A program made the position numbers and the translations under genes. Shown here piece after piece: positions 1 through 11,213 of a stretch of 64,000 nucleotides of DNA (positions within the stretch are counted from its first letter, which is position 1; the number at the start of each line of letters is the position of its first letter). The DNA comes from Molanna angustata (taxonomy: Eukaryota; Arthropoda; Insecta; Trichoptera; Molannidae), in NCBI GenBank assembly GCA_963576475.1, contig OY754979.1, forward strand, positions 26,578,034 to 26,642,033, written 5' to 3'. The notes beneath the pieces are model-generated. The model saw only the letters and a list, made by a program, of their open reading frames with translations, made no database searches and had not been told where the DNA came from.

Positions 1-941
1 GTAGTGAGAAACCAGGACTCCAGGACAATGCGCTAGTTATTATTAGTACCAAAATATAGTTATCCTTTTTATAATATAAAAATGCAAGTACGTAGGTATA
101 TATACCTATCACTACTTTTAATTCTTGTATATGGAATTTCACACCTGAAACGCACAAATATACGTATATCTCCTCTCCTAAGGAAGGTGGAAATATGATG
201 CCGCGACGTTTTTTGTTCCTCTTGATCTGCACTTCACACTGGTATGCACTGCAGTGGATTTCAGACAGAAGACAGTCCAGCGTTTCTGTAAAATCGTACA
301 ATTTTCGGAAAAATCGCAATAACTGCCCCAATTTTGCTCCAATTTTCAAAAAGCGTAGTACAACAAAAAGAGCTCTTTGAGCAGCGTCGAATGAGCTGTC
401 ACACTGGCTGTCTTTGTGAGAGTCTGCTCACAACTATATTAAGCAGTATTCTGGAAAGCAGTATAACTCCTGAACTAGGCGACCCAGCAACACGGTGTCG
501 CGATGATTTATGTAGGTCTCTGGAAGATGCACACACTGCACTGTTCACTGAAGGGATTTAAGGATCCATCAGAGCAGCGTTGCTCAAAAACTGATGTTTA
601 ATTCTGGAAAAACACTTTTATCACTGTAACTTTATTGTTATTGTTCGCACAGGAAAACCAAACACATCACCAGATAGAGGAGACAATTACACGTCGATTG
701 ATATATCGATGTATTATATTAAAACGGATATAACAACTTAAATGTTTTTGTATACTAATTTTTGCATCGCAGCGCAGGTAGAAATGAACCGAACGTGACA
801 GATGTCAAAAAATATTGAATATTATATCTCATAAACCTGCACACGTTGAAAAAATAAGCGTGTTTTGTTTATAGTTATAGAAGACATGTTTTATCTTATC
901 ATATAAATGATACTCTGATTGTTTTCTTTTGCAATTTCTTA
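1..941. other. No recognised gene
   Basis: AT-rich sequence. The short reading frames at about 195-380 and 334-561 (61 and 75 codons) show no motif I recognise and no repeat relationship to the rest of the window. I see nothing here that supports a gene or a named element. Confidence 0.5.
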
Positions 942-1650
942 TTATTTTGTGTTAAATATGAGATTCATCATCATCATCGCGCTACAGTCCTGTGTGGGCC
1001 CTGGCCTTCTCCATCCGTCCCTGTCCTTCGCCGCTCTCCTCCAATTTGTTATTTCAATCGCCCTTATGACGTCTTGTGTGTCATCCAGCCATCTTAGCTT
1101 GAGACTGCCTCTACTTCTTCTGCTCTCTGGATTGGTATTAAGAACGTTTTTGGGGATAAGATCATTATTCATCCGGCTGACATGTCCCAACCACTGCAGT
1201 CTACGTACTTTTATGACTTGTACAATGTTGGGTTCGTCATATAACGCCTGTAGTTCGTGATTATATCGTGTCGAGAAGAGTTAAATATATACATATATCA
1301 GGATTTTTGTTTTCCTTGTTAGCAGTTTGAACCTTATGTGCATTATCAATAGTATCTATTGCCATGGGCCAGTCTTGCGCTAATTTCAGTGCTGCAGTTA
1401 TTTTCTTGAGATATAATTGCGCTTAGATAGCTAAAAGAGTCAACATATTCCACTGTATGTGTGTGTTCACATCAATAGGCCGCAGGTTATCATTGTGTGA
1501 TGTATTTTTTGCTTTCATATATTTTGTTTTTGTTGTGTTAATTCGAAATCCCATATTTTTTGCGGAGTTTTCAAGCCTGCGAGAGTTATCATTCATCCTA
1601 GGAAGAGTTTTTGAGGTTAGATCTAAATCGTCTGCATATCCCAATATTTG
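942..1650 (-). pseudogene. RTE-clade non-LTR retrotransposon, 3' fragment of the reverse transcriptase ORF
   Basis: Read on the minus strand, a segment near 1640-1425 carries the RT catalytic motif GYADDLDL followed by the usual 'NTTKTKYM' strand. Downstream pieces read YDEPNIVQVIKVRRLQWLGH and then WLDD...NWRRAAKDRDGWRR, the characteristic C-terminal tail of RTE-type ORFs in insects. The minus-strand 3' end runs into an ATG/ATGATG trinucleotide tract (965-980), the usual RTE tail type. The frame is broken between the pieces and the 5' part (endonuclease, most of the RT) is missing, so this is a dead 5'-truncated copy. The fragment at 38416-39021 shares the 'NEPNI' block and is the same family. 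RTE assignment is by pattern; a related clade is possible. Confidence 0.75.
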
Positions 1651-1794
1651 ACATGATTTTCTGAATATAATCCCAGATGTCTCTTATCTCCGGGATCTGA
1701 TTTGCTGTTCTGAATTTTTACCTGATATTATGTATTAGACATTGTTATCACTTGTGTGCCGGATTTGATTTTGTGGGATATTTAGTTCCCTCAT

Positions 1795-1935
1795 TGTCTC
1801 ATATAATTTGTGTATGAATTTGTATATTGTCTCATACATATTGTCTCATACAATTGTCATATTGTCTCATTTGTATACTTGTCTCATATTGTCTCATTTG
1901 TATATTGTCTCATTTGTATATTGTCTCATACAAAT
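1795..1935 (+). repeat. Short degenerate minisatellite (TATTGTCTCATTTG-like)
   Basis: About eight imperfect copies of a 12-20 bp unit containing 'TATTGTCTCAT' directly precede the 5'-truncation point of the next LINE fragment. The reading frame through it continues into that fragment only by chance. Confidence 0.7.
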
Positions 1936-3075
1936 TTATTAAATTTCACTGAATATGTATCAGATAATATGGACAAGCAGTTGCAAGTTGACGCTATATA
2001 TACGGATTTTTCTAAAGCGTTTGACCGGGTCGATCACAATATACTTATACAAAAACTATACAAAGTGGGAATTCATGGTGATCTCCTCCGATGGTTCGAT
2101 TCATATATAAGAAACAGACAACAGGTTGTGGTCGTGGGAAGTCATAGATCCAACTTCATTTGCGCTCCGTCAGGTGTGCCGCAAGGTTCACACCTGGGAC
2201 CAATCCTCTTCAACATATACATACACGATATCCAAAACTGCTTCCAGTTTTCATCCTGTTCGGGTTTCGCAGATGACATGAAAATTTATCTAGCAATTAA
2301 AAATATAAATGACTGTTATAAATTACAAAACGATCTAAACAACCTATCCTTATATTGTAATATAAACAAATTAGATATCAACGTATCGAAATGTGCTTTA
2401 TTATGTATAACGCGTAAAAGAAATTCTATAGCATACCCATACTCTATTAATACTTCTACCAGAAACTTCAATATGACTACATTACAAAACAGGAGACTTT
2501 ATTTTGACCAAATATCACTTTACAAAATTTGCAATAACTTGATTGACTCGCCGGACATACTCAATAATATATCACTCCATATACCAAATAGACATACCCG
2601 CTCACATAATTTATTTCACTTACCAGTATGCCACACTAATTACATACATATACTTTGCACCTTTGTTTAGAATTCAGCGAGATTACAATACACATTTCAA
2701 ACACACGGACATTTTTCACGACACATTACTGCATTATCAAAAACAGATAAAGATGTTCTTAAACCCTAACACACAATCCAACAATCCCCTCCTCAATCAC
2801 TAATGATCCCTCCTTGTAATCCTAAAACATATTATGTACCTACTTGTTTTTTTCTTATATTATTGTACTTTTATATTATTATTATTTTTTATGTATCTTT
2901 TCTCTCTTTTTTTTTAAATTGATGTTACTTGTTGTATAATTTTTTTTTCATAACTAAGTATGTAACCAAACATTATACATTCACAAATGTAAATAGAAGA
3001 AAGCATTTTTGGCTATGTTAACATTTAAAAACTGAATTGTAAATGATATAATTAACAGCTGTAGCTTTCTGAGAG

Positions 3076-3118
<43 letters not shown>

Positions 3119-3119
3119 G
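1936..3119 (+). pseudogene. Jockey-like non-LTR retrotransposon, 5'-truncated RT fragment with 3' UTR and (AAAT)n tail
   Basis: The frame enters the RT fingers/palm at 'QVDAIYTDFSKAFDRVDH' and continues through SGVPQGSHLGPILFNIYI to FADDMKIY (catalytic DD). The thumb follows, but an internal deletion after about 2460 joins it directly to the ORF's C-terminal tail (LQNRRLYFDQISLYKICNN). A frameshift near 2640 moves the last ~50 codons into another frame, ending about 2803. A 3' UTR of about 270 bp ends in roughly ten AAAT units (3076-3119). Endonuclease and N-terminal RT are absent. The copy cannot be functional. Clade call (Jockey superfamily) is from the RT motifs. Confidence 0.85.
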
Positions 3120-4184
3120 AGATTAGGAAAACTTAATTTGGCGATATGGCAACATTTTGTAATTTATTTGCCTGACAAACAGTAGCACCCACATTACCAA
3201 GAAATGCACTATTAAGTGAATAGTACTCACTTTGTCCGATATCTTTATTCAGTATATTAACTAACATTTTTGCTACATTTTTGTCAATTTTCAGTCTTGA
3301 TACATCATTTTCATTGAATCGTCTGTCAACAACGTTCTATAAGCGTATTATTTAATTTATTGGATCCATGAGAGTACCAGATTACCTTGAAAAGCTCGTT
3401 GGGATGAGCAGCATAGAAGGACGAAGATCTCCTGGTCGCTCATCGCCTGGATTTTCTTTATTTATTTAATATTGAAATTCAATATTTACTAACTATTATC
3501 ACATAATCCTCAACCTCATTAGGACTATGTCTGTTTCGAGGTTGATGTTGATTTCACATAATTAGTGATCTTGTTAATTCTACATCGGAGTCTTTAGCGA
3601 CTCTACGTCTGCCCAAAACAGATTAGTACGGAGGTAGGCCACACAAAGAGTGATTGATTGCAGTCACAATCCTCAGAAACGAGGATAAGGACGAGAGAGT
3701 GAGAGAGACAACATCAATTTGAGGTGCGATCGTGTTATTAAGTTATAATAAACATCAATTAATATTATTATTACCGGAGCTGGGTGTACTTTCAATAGAA
3801 TAGGTGTAAGCGAGTCACGCTCATTAAGTAACCGGTAAAAGCTTTGTACAAATAATACTGGCAGTGGAACTTTTCCACGGTCAAAAGGACCTGTAGAACA
3901 AACAAAGGATTTTCTTTGGCCCCCTCCCCCCCTTCAAAACTTTTAGTTTAACTGCTTGGAATTTATCTTGATGTGATTACACAATATAAATTCTGTTGGG
4001 CCGTGTATCTACGCGAACCAACAAAAGGACTGAGTTTGGTACAATGAAAAAATTGTTTGTTTCGTTGTTATGTCTCTTTATCTCTTATGCTTTGTTTTCT
4101 TTGTATTTCTTAAACATTTCTATGGCCGAATCATTAACGAATTATATCTGAAAAAATACAAAGCAAAAACAAATTTTTATGACA
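3120..4184. other. No recognised gene
   Basis: Intergenic sequence without a recognised coding frame. A short stretch near 3370-3440 could encode 'EGRRSPGRS', loosely like an RTE tail, but it is too short to call. Confidence 0.4.
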
Positions 4185-4352
4185 AATTTTCCCTATCAAT
4201 CTTTTTTGAAAGTTCTATATATGTTATTCAGCAAAATCTTTTCGCTTGAGAATAAGCTGAAACACCATCGCCACCTACACATGAAGTGACAAAGAATTTT
4301 TTTAACGCCATCTATCGAGAAATTTGGTTTGTAAACTACGAAAGCAACTGTC
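4185..4352 (+). repeat. Partial copy of dispersed repeat D
   Basis: Matches the central and 3' part of the repeat seen at 10319-10910, 37540-37795 and 55582-56105. Shared landmarks are 'GAAAGTTCTATATAT', 'TCTTTTCGCTTGA' and 'AACGCCATCTAT'. The left third of the repeat is missing. Confidence 0.6.
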
Positions 4353-4640
4353 ATTATTTATTTATTTATTCAAATCCATACATATAGATACAAAATACAG
4401 AATAACAATAATGGAATAATGGGACAATAGTACAAATTGGGCAGTCTGAAAATTAGCTGGTATTAGCAAAATGCTCCGAGGATACATAATTAAAATATGA
4501 ATATAAAATTCTGTATTATTTTTATACTGTCTCATTGAACGTCTCATCAACTAGGTGAACCTGTTTTAGGACGTCCAATTTGTAGATACGATTTGTAGGT
4601 ATCAATAACTTAACCAATGCTTGAAAATTTAGTAAATAAA
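4353..4640 (-). mobile_element. Possible non-LTR retrotransposon 3' UTR fragment
   Basis: A run of TTTA units at 4355-4370 followed by CAAAT-rich sequence resembles the minus-strand (AAAT)n tail and 3' UTR of the LINEs at 32655 and 55483. No coding sequence is attached, so the call is weak. Confidence 0.3.
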
Positions 4641-4689
4641 AATTATAATTAAATGAATAGCCAGCAAATTAGTATAAGCTTAATTTGTT

Positions 4690-6970
4690 ATTGGATTCAT
4701 GTATGCCGATGGATATAAGCCAATTGTTTTTTGTTTTTTTCAGTGTCTCTTTTCCTGAATATCCAAATGCGTCAGTCAAGTGTTTCCGTGATCCACGAAC
4801 TGGAATTATCACAATAGACTCTGACTCAACAACTAGCACGCTACTTGACATACTTATTTCTTCTGATGACATCTCATCTGATACTCATCTTCATTCACAA
4901 ATACGCAATAAGCAATTCGATATCCCGCAAACTCCCATATCGACCTTCGCCAATTTCGATGAGCTTGATTTAATCATCAAGAATCTTCACCAAAACAAAT
5001 CTCCAGGCATTGACCGCATTGACGCAGCTCTCGTACAAAGGTGCTGGCACATAGTTCATCTTATTGTACAACAATTGTTTGCGAGAAGGCTACTTTCCGG
5101 ATTGTTGGAAAACAGGTTTAATGACTGTTATTCCCAAGCGTAGTAACCTGGATCCTTCTGACCCAAAATCATATAGACCGATTACTTTACTACCTATTTT
5201 GGGTAAGATCTTAGAAAAGCTTATATGTCGACGCTTAGAAGATCGTCTTTCCAGTACCCATCCACTGTCCGATCGTCAGTTCGGTTTTTGCGCTGGGAAA
5301 TCAACGGTTGATGCTATCTTGGCCATATCTGATATTGTTAGTAACACTGATAGTAAATATGTTATCTCTATATCTCTTTATATTGTGGGAGCATTCGACA
5401 ACGCCTGGTGACCTCCAATTTTCAAAAAACTTCGATACCGTAAGGTTCCTTGCAAAATAGTAAAGAGCTGTTTTACTAATAGACATGTGGCCATGCCAGG
5501 GGGACAGGATTTGCATTGGCGACCAATTAACATCGGGTGTCCTCAGGGTTCTGTTCTGGGCCCACTGTTATGTAACGTCTTGTTCGACGACCTTCTCTCA
5601 CTTTCAACGCCTACGGGCTGCAGTATTTTGGCATATGCCGATGATGCAATCCATATTCGAGGTAACACCCGAGCACTTATTGAACGCGCTGCTACTCAGT
5701 TACTTTCTTCTGTTGCGGTTTAAGTCACAGACTCAATTTTGTACCTTAGAAGATAAATGGTTTAGTGTTAAAAGGCATAGTGAAAAGTCCTCCCTCCATC
5801 AAATTTATCAATACGCGTGTAATATTTAAGGATAGGGTCAAAGTTTTGGGTGTTACGCTAGATAGAGGCCTAACTTTCCAATACCGTGTTTGTGCTGTAT
5901 CCGATAGTGCAAAAATAGCCATCCAAAAGATTTCACGTCTTGCTCGAGCTAGTTGGGGCCTCAAATTTCCAGTAGCAAGACTGTTTTACAACGCTACCTT
6001 TCTGAGTATTATGTGATATGCCGCTTCTTGTTGGGCTCATCTTTGTGAAACTCAATACATTAGACGTCTGCTGCTTTCTGGACAGCGCTTCGCTCTAATA
6101 GCTTTAGAAAAGGCTTACAGAACCTGCGCTACCGACACACTTTATATTCTCACAGGTATGGCTCCCTTTGACTTGGAAACACAGCGACGAGCTTCAATTC
6201 ACAACCTGTATAGAGGCCGAAGCTCAATTTTGGGTGGTGTTTCTCTCCCACCTGTAAATTTACCCACAGTTCGTGGAGAGATTGAGAACTTAGCCCGGAG
6301 TTCTCTTTTAGATACTTGGCAACGTCGCTGGTCTTCTTCTTCCGTGGGCAGACTGAAATTTTTATTTCTTCCCGATGTGAGGACTCGAATTTCATCCTCG
6401 TGGATTGTTACCGATTATTGGACCACGCAATTCCTTACTATAGACACGGCAGTTTTAAAAGCTATCTTTTTCGTTTTCACTTATCCGATTCGTCCTCATG
6501 TCAGCTTTGTGATAACCCTGAACAGACTTCTGAGCATATCCTATGGGAGTGCACTAACTTCTCCGTGTCAACTTTCCGATGAGAATTCTACGACGATGTC
6601 CGAGGGAATTTCTTTGGACCCAGTGGACATGCAGACCTTGTAACCACGAAGAGCAACATTAGGGCTTTCGAGACTTTCTGTCTTTTATTCGGTGCACTAT
6701 ATTATCTTTACTAGCACTGAGCGGTGAGCCAGTTGTTTCCACATGATTAGCTCTCTTTGGCACATTAAGTGCAGTATCTGCAAGGTTTTAGAGTTCTCCG
6801 GACTCTTCATATGTTCTTTATGTGTTTTTTCATGAGTTTTTATGAGTTTTGCAAGGGGCCGTTATTAGTCCCCATAAGCAGAACGGGTGGTGGTGGGGGA
6901 AGAACAGTGTCTCTTTTCATATTTTTCCAAGCGTCAGGTAGTATATTGTACATCTTGGGGCCAAGAAATT
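4690..6970 (+). pseudogene. R1-clade non-LTR retrotransposon, decayed RT and C-terminal region
   Basis: Successive frames carry one broken ORF in order. RT start is KNLHQNKSPGIDRIDAALVQ (~4980-5040). Next come PKSYRPITLLPILGKILEKL, QFGFCAGKSTVDAI, GCPQGSVLGPLLCN and the catalytic AYADDAIHI (~5630-5650). The R1-typical 'VKVLGVTLDRGLTF' block follows, then RASWGLKFPVARLFYNATFL and TLYILTGMAPFDLETQRRAS, and finally the zinc-knuckle-like tail CQLCDNPEQTSEHILWEC (~6500-6560). At least four frameshifts and an in-frame TGA (~5408) separate these blocks, and the endonuclease is absent. The presumed 3' UTR to about 6970 shares 'GCGGGT/ACGGGTGGTGGTGG'-type sequence with the R1 tail at 39065-39680. Confidence 0.85.
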
Positions 6971-7146
6971 AAAATTACGCTGTGCGAATGAGGATTATTC
7001 ATGGACTGTTGCTTTCGTATTATTAAATACAGATAATGCGCCAACTGATATTGTACTTTCAAGGAAAAAAAACTTAACAATGAATATTTTCCGTAAACAT
7101 CTTTGGTATCTCGATTTCCTCTCTTTGTCCTTTCCCAATCCTTTTT

Positions 7147-7692
7147 TTTGCTATGGAGTTTCATCTCAGTGTACTTAATGCATATTTTGCTATGGAGTTT
7201 CATCTCAGTGTACTTAATGCATATTTTGCTATGGAGTTTCATCTCAGTGTACTTAATGCATATTTTGCTATGGAGTTTCATCTCAGTGTACTTAATGCAT
7301 ATTTTGCTATGGAGTTTCATCTCAGTGTACTTAATGCATATTTTGCTATGGAGTTTCATCTCAGTGTACTTAATGCATATTTTGCTATGGAGTTTCATCT
7401 CAGTGTACTTAATGCATATTTTGCTATGGAGTTTCATCTCAGTGTACTTAATGCATATTTTGCTATGGAGTTTCATCTCAGTGTACTTAATGCATATTTT
7501 GCTATGGAGTTTCATCTCAGTGTACTTAATGCATATTTTGCTATGGAGTTTCATCTCAGTGTACTTAATGCATATTTTGCTATGGAGTTTCATCTCAGTG
7601 TACTTAATGCATATTTTGCTATGGAGTTTCATCTCAGTGTACTTAATGCATATTTTGCTATGGAGTTTCATCTCAGTGTACTTAATGCATAT
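7147..7692 (+). repeat. 39-bp minisatellite, 14 near-perfect copies
   Basis: Unit begins TTTGCTATGGAGTTTCATCT and ends ...TTAATGCATAT, repeated head to tail with no visible substitutions until the last unit runs into a T-rich flank. Because 39 is divisible by three, both strands show long open frames (212, 218 and 245 codons) made only of a repeated 13-residue peptide. These are not genes. Confidence 0.97.
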
Positions 7693-9195
7693 TTTTTTGT
7701 TTTCTTTACTAATCTCTCTGCTGTTTTTTATCTCAGTATAATTTATTTTTCTTTTCTTTTTTTTTTGTTTTCGTTACCTATCTTTTTGCTGTTGTATCTA
7801 TGTACATAATATATTATGACAATTGAATGAGATTGCCTAGCGACAGTAAACTCGCCAATTCGGCAGGACGTTAGGAAGTTTTTAATAAATAATACAAACA
7901 AAAAAACAAATCATTTTAAAACCAGATTTTTTTCAATGTAGTCTAATGTTCAGAGGCACCATTTAGGATGTATTAATCCTAAACGAAGTTTTAATTTAAA
8001 AGGCGCAATTATTTTAATTTGGATCCCATCATAAAATAGTAATTTAGACTATAGTATTTATGAAAGCAACACGGTTAGGTCCGGCCCTGCGGTAAATATA
8101 CGTCGGATACAGCCCGCCGACAGGGTGGGACGCGACCCTCTCGACTTTTCAAAATGGTTGATTATTTTCGTTCAAAATATATTTTTTACTTAATCGCCAA
8201 AACCGGGGCGTGTAAAAAGTGGAAATTGAACTTAATAATGCATAAAAGAGAAAGGCAATGCTGTGGACACTAATAATATGTCAAAGGAAATTACATTCAC
8301 ATTAACCAGCATGCAGTAGTAAACAAATAAATATACAATACTCCTACATACTTTTACTTATTGAGGTTGATAATATTAAAGATTTAGGAATAACATAAGT
8401 GTGGTATTTGATACCACTGAGTACATAGTACTTGCCCAACGCCAGTGAATATCGGGTCATGTCGTTAGTTGTCGTAAATCTTCATTTATTCTTCGTTCAA
8501 CCTTGAAAGCGTTCACACTATGTCTAAGTATTATCTGTATAGAATACGCGTGCAAAATTAAAGTAAATTAAGTTGTTATAATTATTGTAAAAATATTAAT
8601 TAATGTAAAATAAAGTGCATTGGTTTGTTTATTGATAAATACACCACAATTAGATTCCAAATTACTTTTGTGATAAACATTTCAGATCACTAGGATACAT
8701 TCTAGTGATTTCCTTTGTCAATCATTCAATAGTATAAAACACACTGCACATTCAACTTCATTCATCATTCATAAGTTCACATTTAAGAGTATTGCACCTC
8801 AGTGTGGACACCCAATTATACGACTCATAAAAGCAGATTATAATCAGTTCAAAAGAAATATCTTGGACACATTGACATTCGACTTTAATTACAATTTCCA
8901 TCTTATCAATAATCGGTTTTATTTCAAAATCCTCATCACTCTCGAAAGCTGAAGCATTTTATTTGTTCAATCTTTGCTGCACAAAATAATGAACAACTAC
9001 ATTGATTCTTCCGATTTTATGAAATTATTTAGTTGCGTTACGAGACCCAATAAGAATGACCAAAAGACCTGATTTGTTTCATGTTCCAGTTTTTTTTAAT
9101 TTTTTTAATGAATATGTCCTTGTTAAGCAAGTACGTATACATCTTCCTACGTTCCCTAAAATAAGCAAATAAATGCTTGTGCTATAGGTGAACGA
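7693..9195. other. AT-rich sequence with no recognised gene
   Basis: No sustained coding frame, no terminal repeat pair and no match to other repeats of the window were seen. A GC-richer island lies at about 8075-8150 (GGTCCGGCCCTGCGG...), of unknown origin. Confidence 0.45.
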
Positions 9196-9199
9196 AATC

Positions 9200-9271
9200 G
9201 GTCGAGGCAGGATTCGAACTCGCGACCACTGGATTACTAATCCAGCGCGCTACCCGCTCTGCCATCCACCC
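9200..9271 (-). tRNA. tRNA-Thr(AGT)-like sequence (pseudogene or SINE head)
   Basis: The 72-nt minus-strand sequence has an A box (TGGCAGAGCGGG) and a near-consensus B box (AGTTCGAATCC). A 5-bp anticodon stem CTGGA/TCCAG closes a 7-nt loop TTAGTAA with anticodon AGT at + strand 9236-9238. The acceptor stem pairs poorly (GGGTGGA with CTCGACC has two mismatches) and the T stem has a mismatch. It is therefore more likely a decayed tRNA gene or tRNA-derived SINE head than a working tRNA. No 3' SINE body or poly-A tail was recognised. Confidence 0.4.
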
Positions 9272-10305
9272 ATCAGTATATAGAGCGAACTATTGAAAAA
9301 TTTTCATTATTCCGCGCATATGACGTATATATAATGAAACTTTTAATGATGTTGATATTTTCCAATTTCGTTATAGCATATATCCAAAAATGATACGAAG
9401 TAAACTATTGCCGGTTGATTGAGTGGTAGCCTTATGCGGCAGACACCTTCATGACCTTCATTTTCCTCTTTATCCTTACTACTCCTTCACCACCAATCAA
9501 ATTATTCTACACATTTCTTAATTGTTTAATTTTTAATTTTGATAATTTCTTTAAATTTTTAATAAAAATAAAAAATAAACAACGATGATAACTTAATTCC
9601 ACTGTTTATTTAGACTAAACCGGTTTCGTGCTAAGCACATTTTCAAGTAGTAAATATACATAAGTTTAAGAGTATATAAATACATACTCTGTTTCTAAGT
9701 TATAAACGTTTTCTATTTTTAATGTTTATTAAAATTTTTAAGAAGTTTTAATGGAATTCCATCAAGAACTTTTGATCAAAAAAGTTCTTTATCTTTTTTT
9801 ATTTTGTTTTATTAACGTTTTTCTTTTCTGTAACGTTTTTTTTTGTTTGTTAATCATATTGTTTTAATTTTTGGGTATATGTTTTAGCAGACGTTTTATT
9901 TTAATGTTTTGTTTATTATTTTGTCGCCGCTGTTTTCTGTCCCAAATAAAAATAAATTAAAATTAAAAGATTTAAAAAAAAGGTATTGATTGATGAACCG
10001 GAATTCTGCTAATGAGATTTTTTAAGCTGGATTTTATTCTCAGTGTACCATCGTACACTGAGAATTAACGAATATTCGAACCATCTATTCCTCAAGCGAT
10101 CTCAGCCTGCCACTCAATTCACACGAATATTCTTTCCATAAAACAAAACAACTATTGTAATTTATTCTTGAGATCCTTCTTTCTAAATTTGTAATATGTT
10201 TACTCTCAAGCAATTTGTTTGAAATATAATTTTCAATGGGCATCAGTGAGCAGACTTGCTCATAACACTCGATTTCTATCCCAATTTTGAATAATTTTAT
10301 TCTAA
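9272..10305. other. AT-rich sequence with no recognised gene
   Basis: Contains a short 'AAACCGGTTTCGTGCTAAGC' motif near 9620 of a kind common in insect repeats, but no boundaries. Otherwise only A/T-rich filler was seen. Confidence 0.4.
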
Positions 10306-10923
10306 ATGATAAATATGTTTTAACAGATTTTTAATTATCTCAATAGAGACGAAGTTGGAATATTTATTGTAGGATAACCGGGAAATCAAGGCACCTACAG
10401 GGCTTACGACCTGTCATCGGCTGGTTTACGTGATCACTTTATGCGCTTGCGCAACGTTCACCAATTATGCCTTTTTAATGAGATCCCTATCAATTCAATT
10501 TTGAAAGTTCTATATATTGTAATACTGAAATTCTTTTCGCTTGAAAAAAAGGAATTTTTACTACAGCCATCTATGGGTGAAATTATGAACAACAATCTTA
10601 TTATTTTTTTATTTATTTAGTTGTAACGCCATCTATTGAGAGAATTGGTTTTTTTGTAAATAATGAAAGCTACAATTCTTATATCTGAGGTGACAATGCA
10701 TTTTTCGCATAGAAGTCACCCCTGAATTGCGCCAGACTTATAAGGTCATTTTTGTCTTATTTACCAACTTGTACCAATGTGTAAGTAATCGAATATTTTT
10801 ATTATTGCATATGCGCAAACATTGGATTTTTTTCCTGTTAAAAAATATCTTTGACTCCCGACAGGGAAAAAAATCCAATGTTTGCGCATATGCAATAATA
10901 AAAATATTCGATGATAAATATGT
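10306..10923 (+). mobile_element. Dispersed repeat D, copy A, with 13-bp flanking direct repeat
   Basis: The 592-bp body (10319-10910) lies between two identical 13-bp copies of ATGATAAATATGT (10306-10318 and 10911-10923), as expected for a target-site duplication. The body shares a long stretch with 55582-56105 (opposite strand) and partly with 37540-37795 and 4185-4352. Landmarks are CTCAATAGAGACGAAG, 'GGCACCTACAGGGCTTACGA', 'CGCCATCTAT' and 'GGGGTGACTTC' (as complement). No protein is encoded and no tRNA boxes were seen. TSD length points to LINE-type integration, but the family is unclassified. Confidence 0.65.
10788..10912. repeat. Long hairpin at the end of repeat D copy A
   Basis: Two arms of 51-52 bp (10788-10838 and 10861-10912) are reverse complements with only one inserted C, separated by a 22-nt spacer. 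The right arm plus spacer is the complement of sequence that forms the opposite (5') end of repeat D in the copy at 55582-56105. Confidence 0.9.
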
Positions 10924-11213
10924 GTTTTTAATTATATTAGAATAGCGAATTTGTTACCATAAGGCAATTTCTTTCAACCAACCAAAGCAAAGTGAGGCCA
11001 TAAATAGTGTAGTGGTAGGTACATTCAATTTACAACAGAAAGATAAACACGCAATATCATCAAGAATAACGAGACAGCGCCGACTTTTTTTACAATCCAC
11101 CCAGAAGTAATACTGGATTCAGGATACCTCTTAAAAATATGTAAAAACTTTAATGACCTTACTTTCATTTTTACTGTAACTGAATCAATATTCAAAAGGG
11201 AAATTATGTATAA

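Noticed and set aside
195..561. Small host gene near the left edge
   Set aside because: Two overlapping short frames without a recognised motif, splice pattern or promoter evidence.
6934..7809. Frames of 245, 212 and 218 codons on both strands
   Set aside because: All are translations of the 39-bp minisatellite, repeating a 13-residue peptide.
9590..9660. 'AAACCGGTTTCGTGCTAAGC' motif as a named element
   Set aside because: Similar CGGTTTCG..CA..TTCA motifs occur in many insect repeats, but no boundaries or second copy could be set here.
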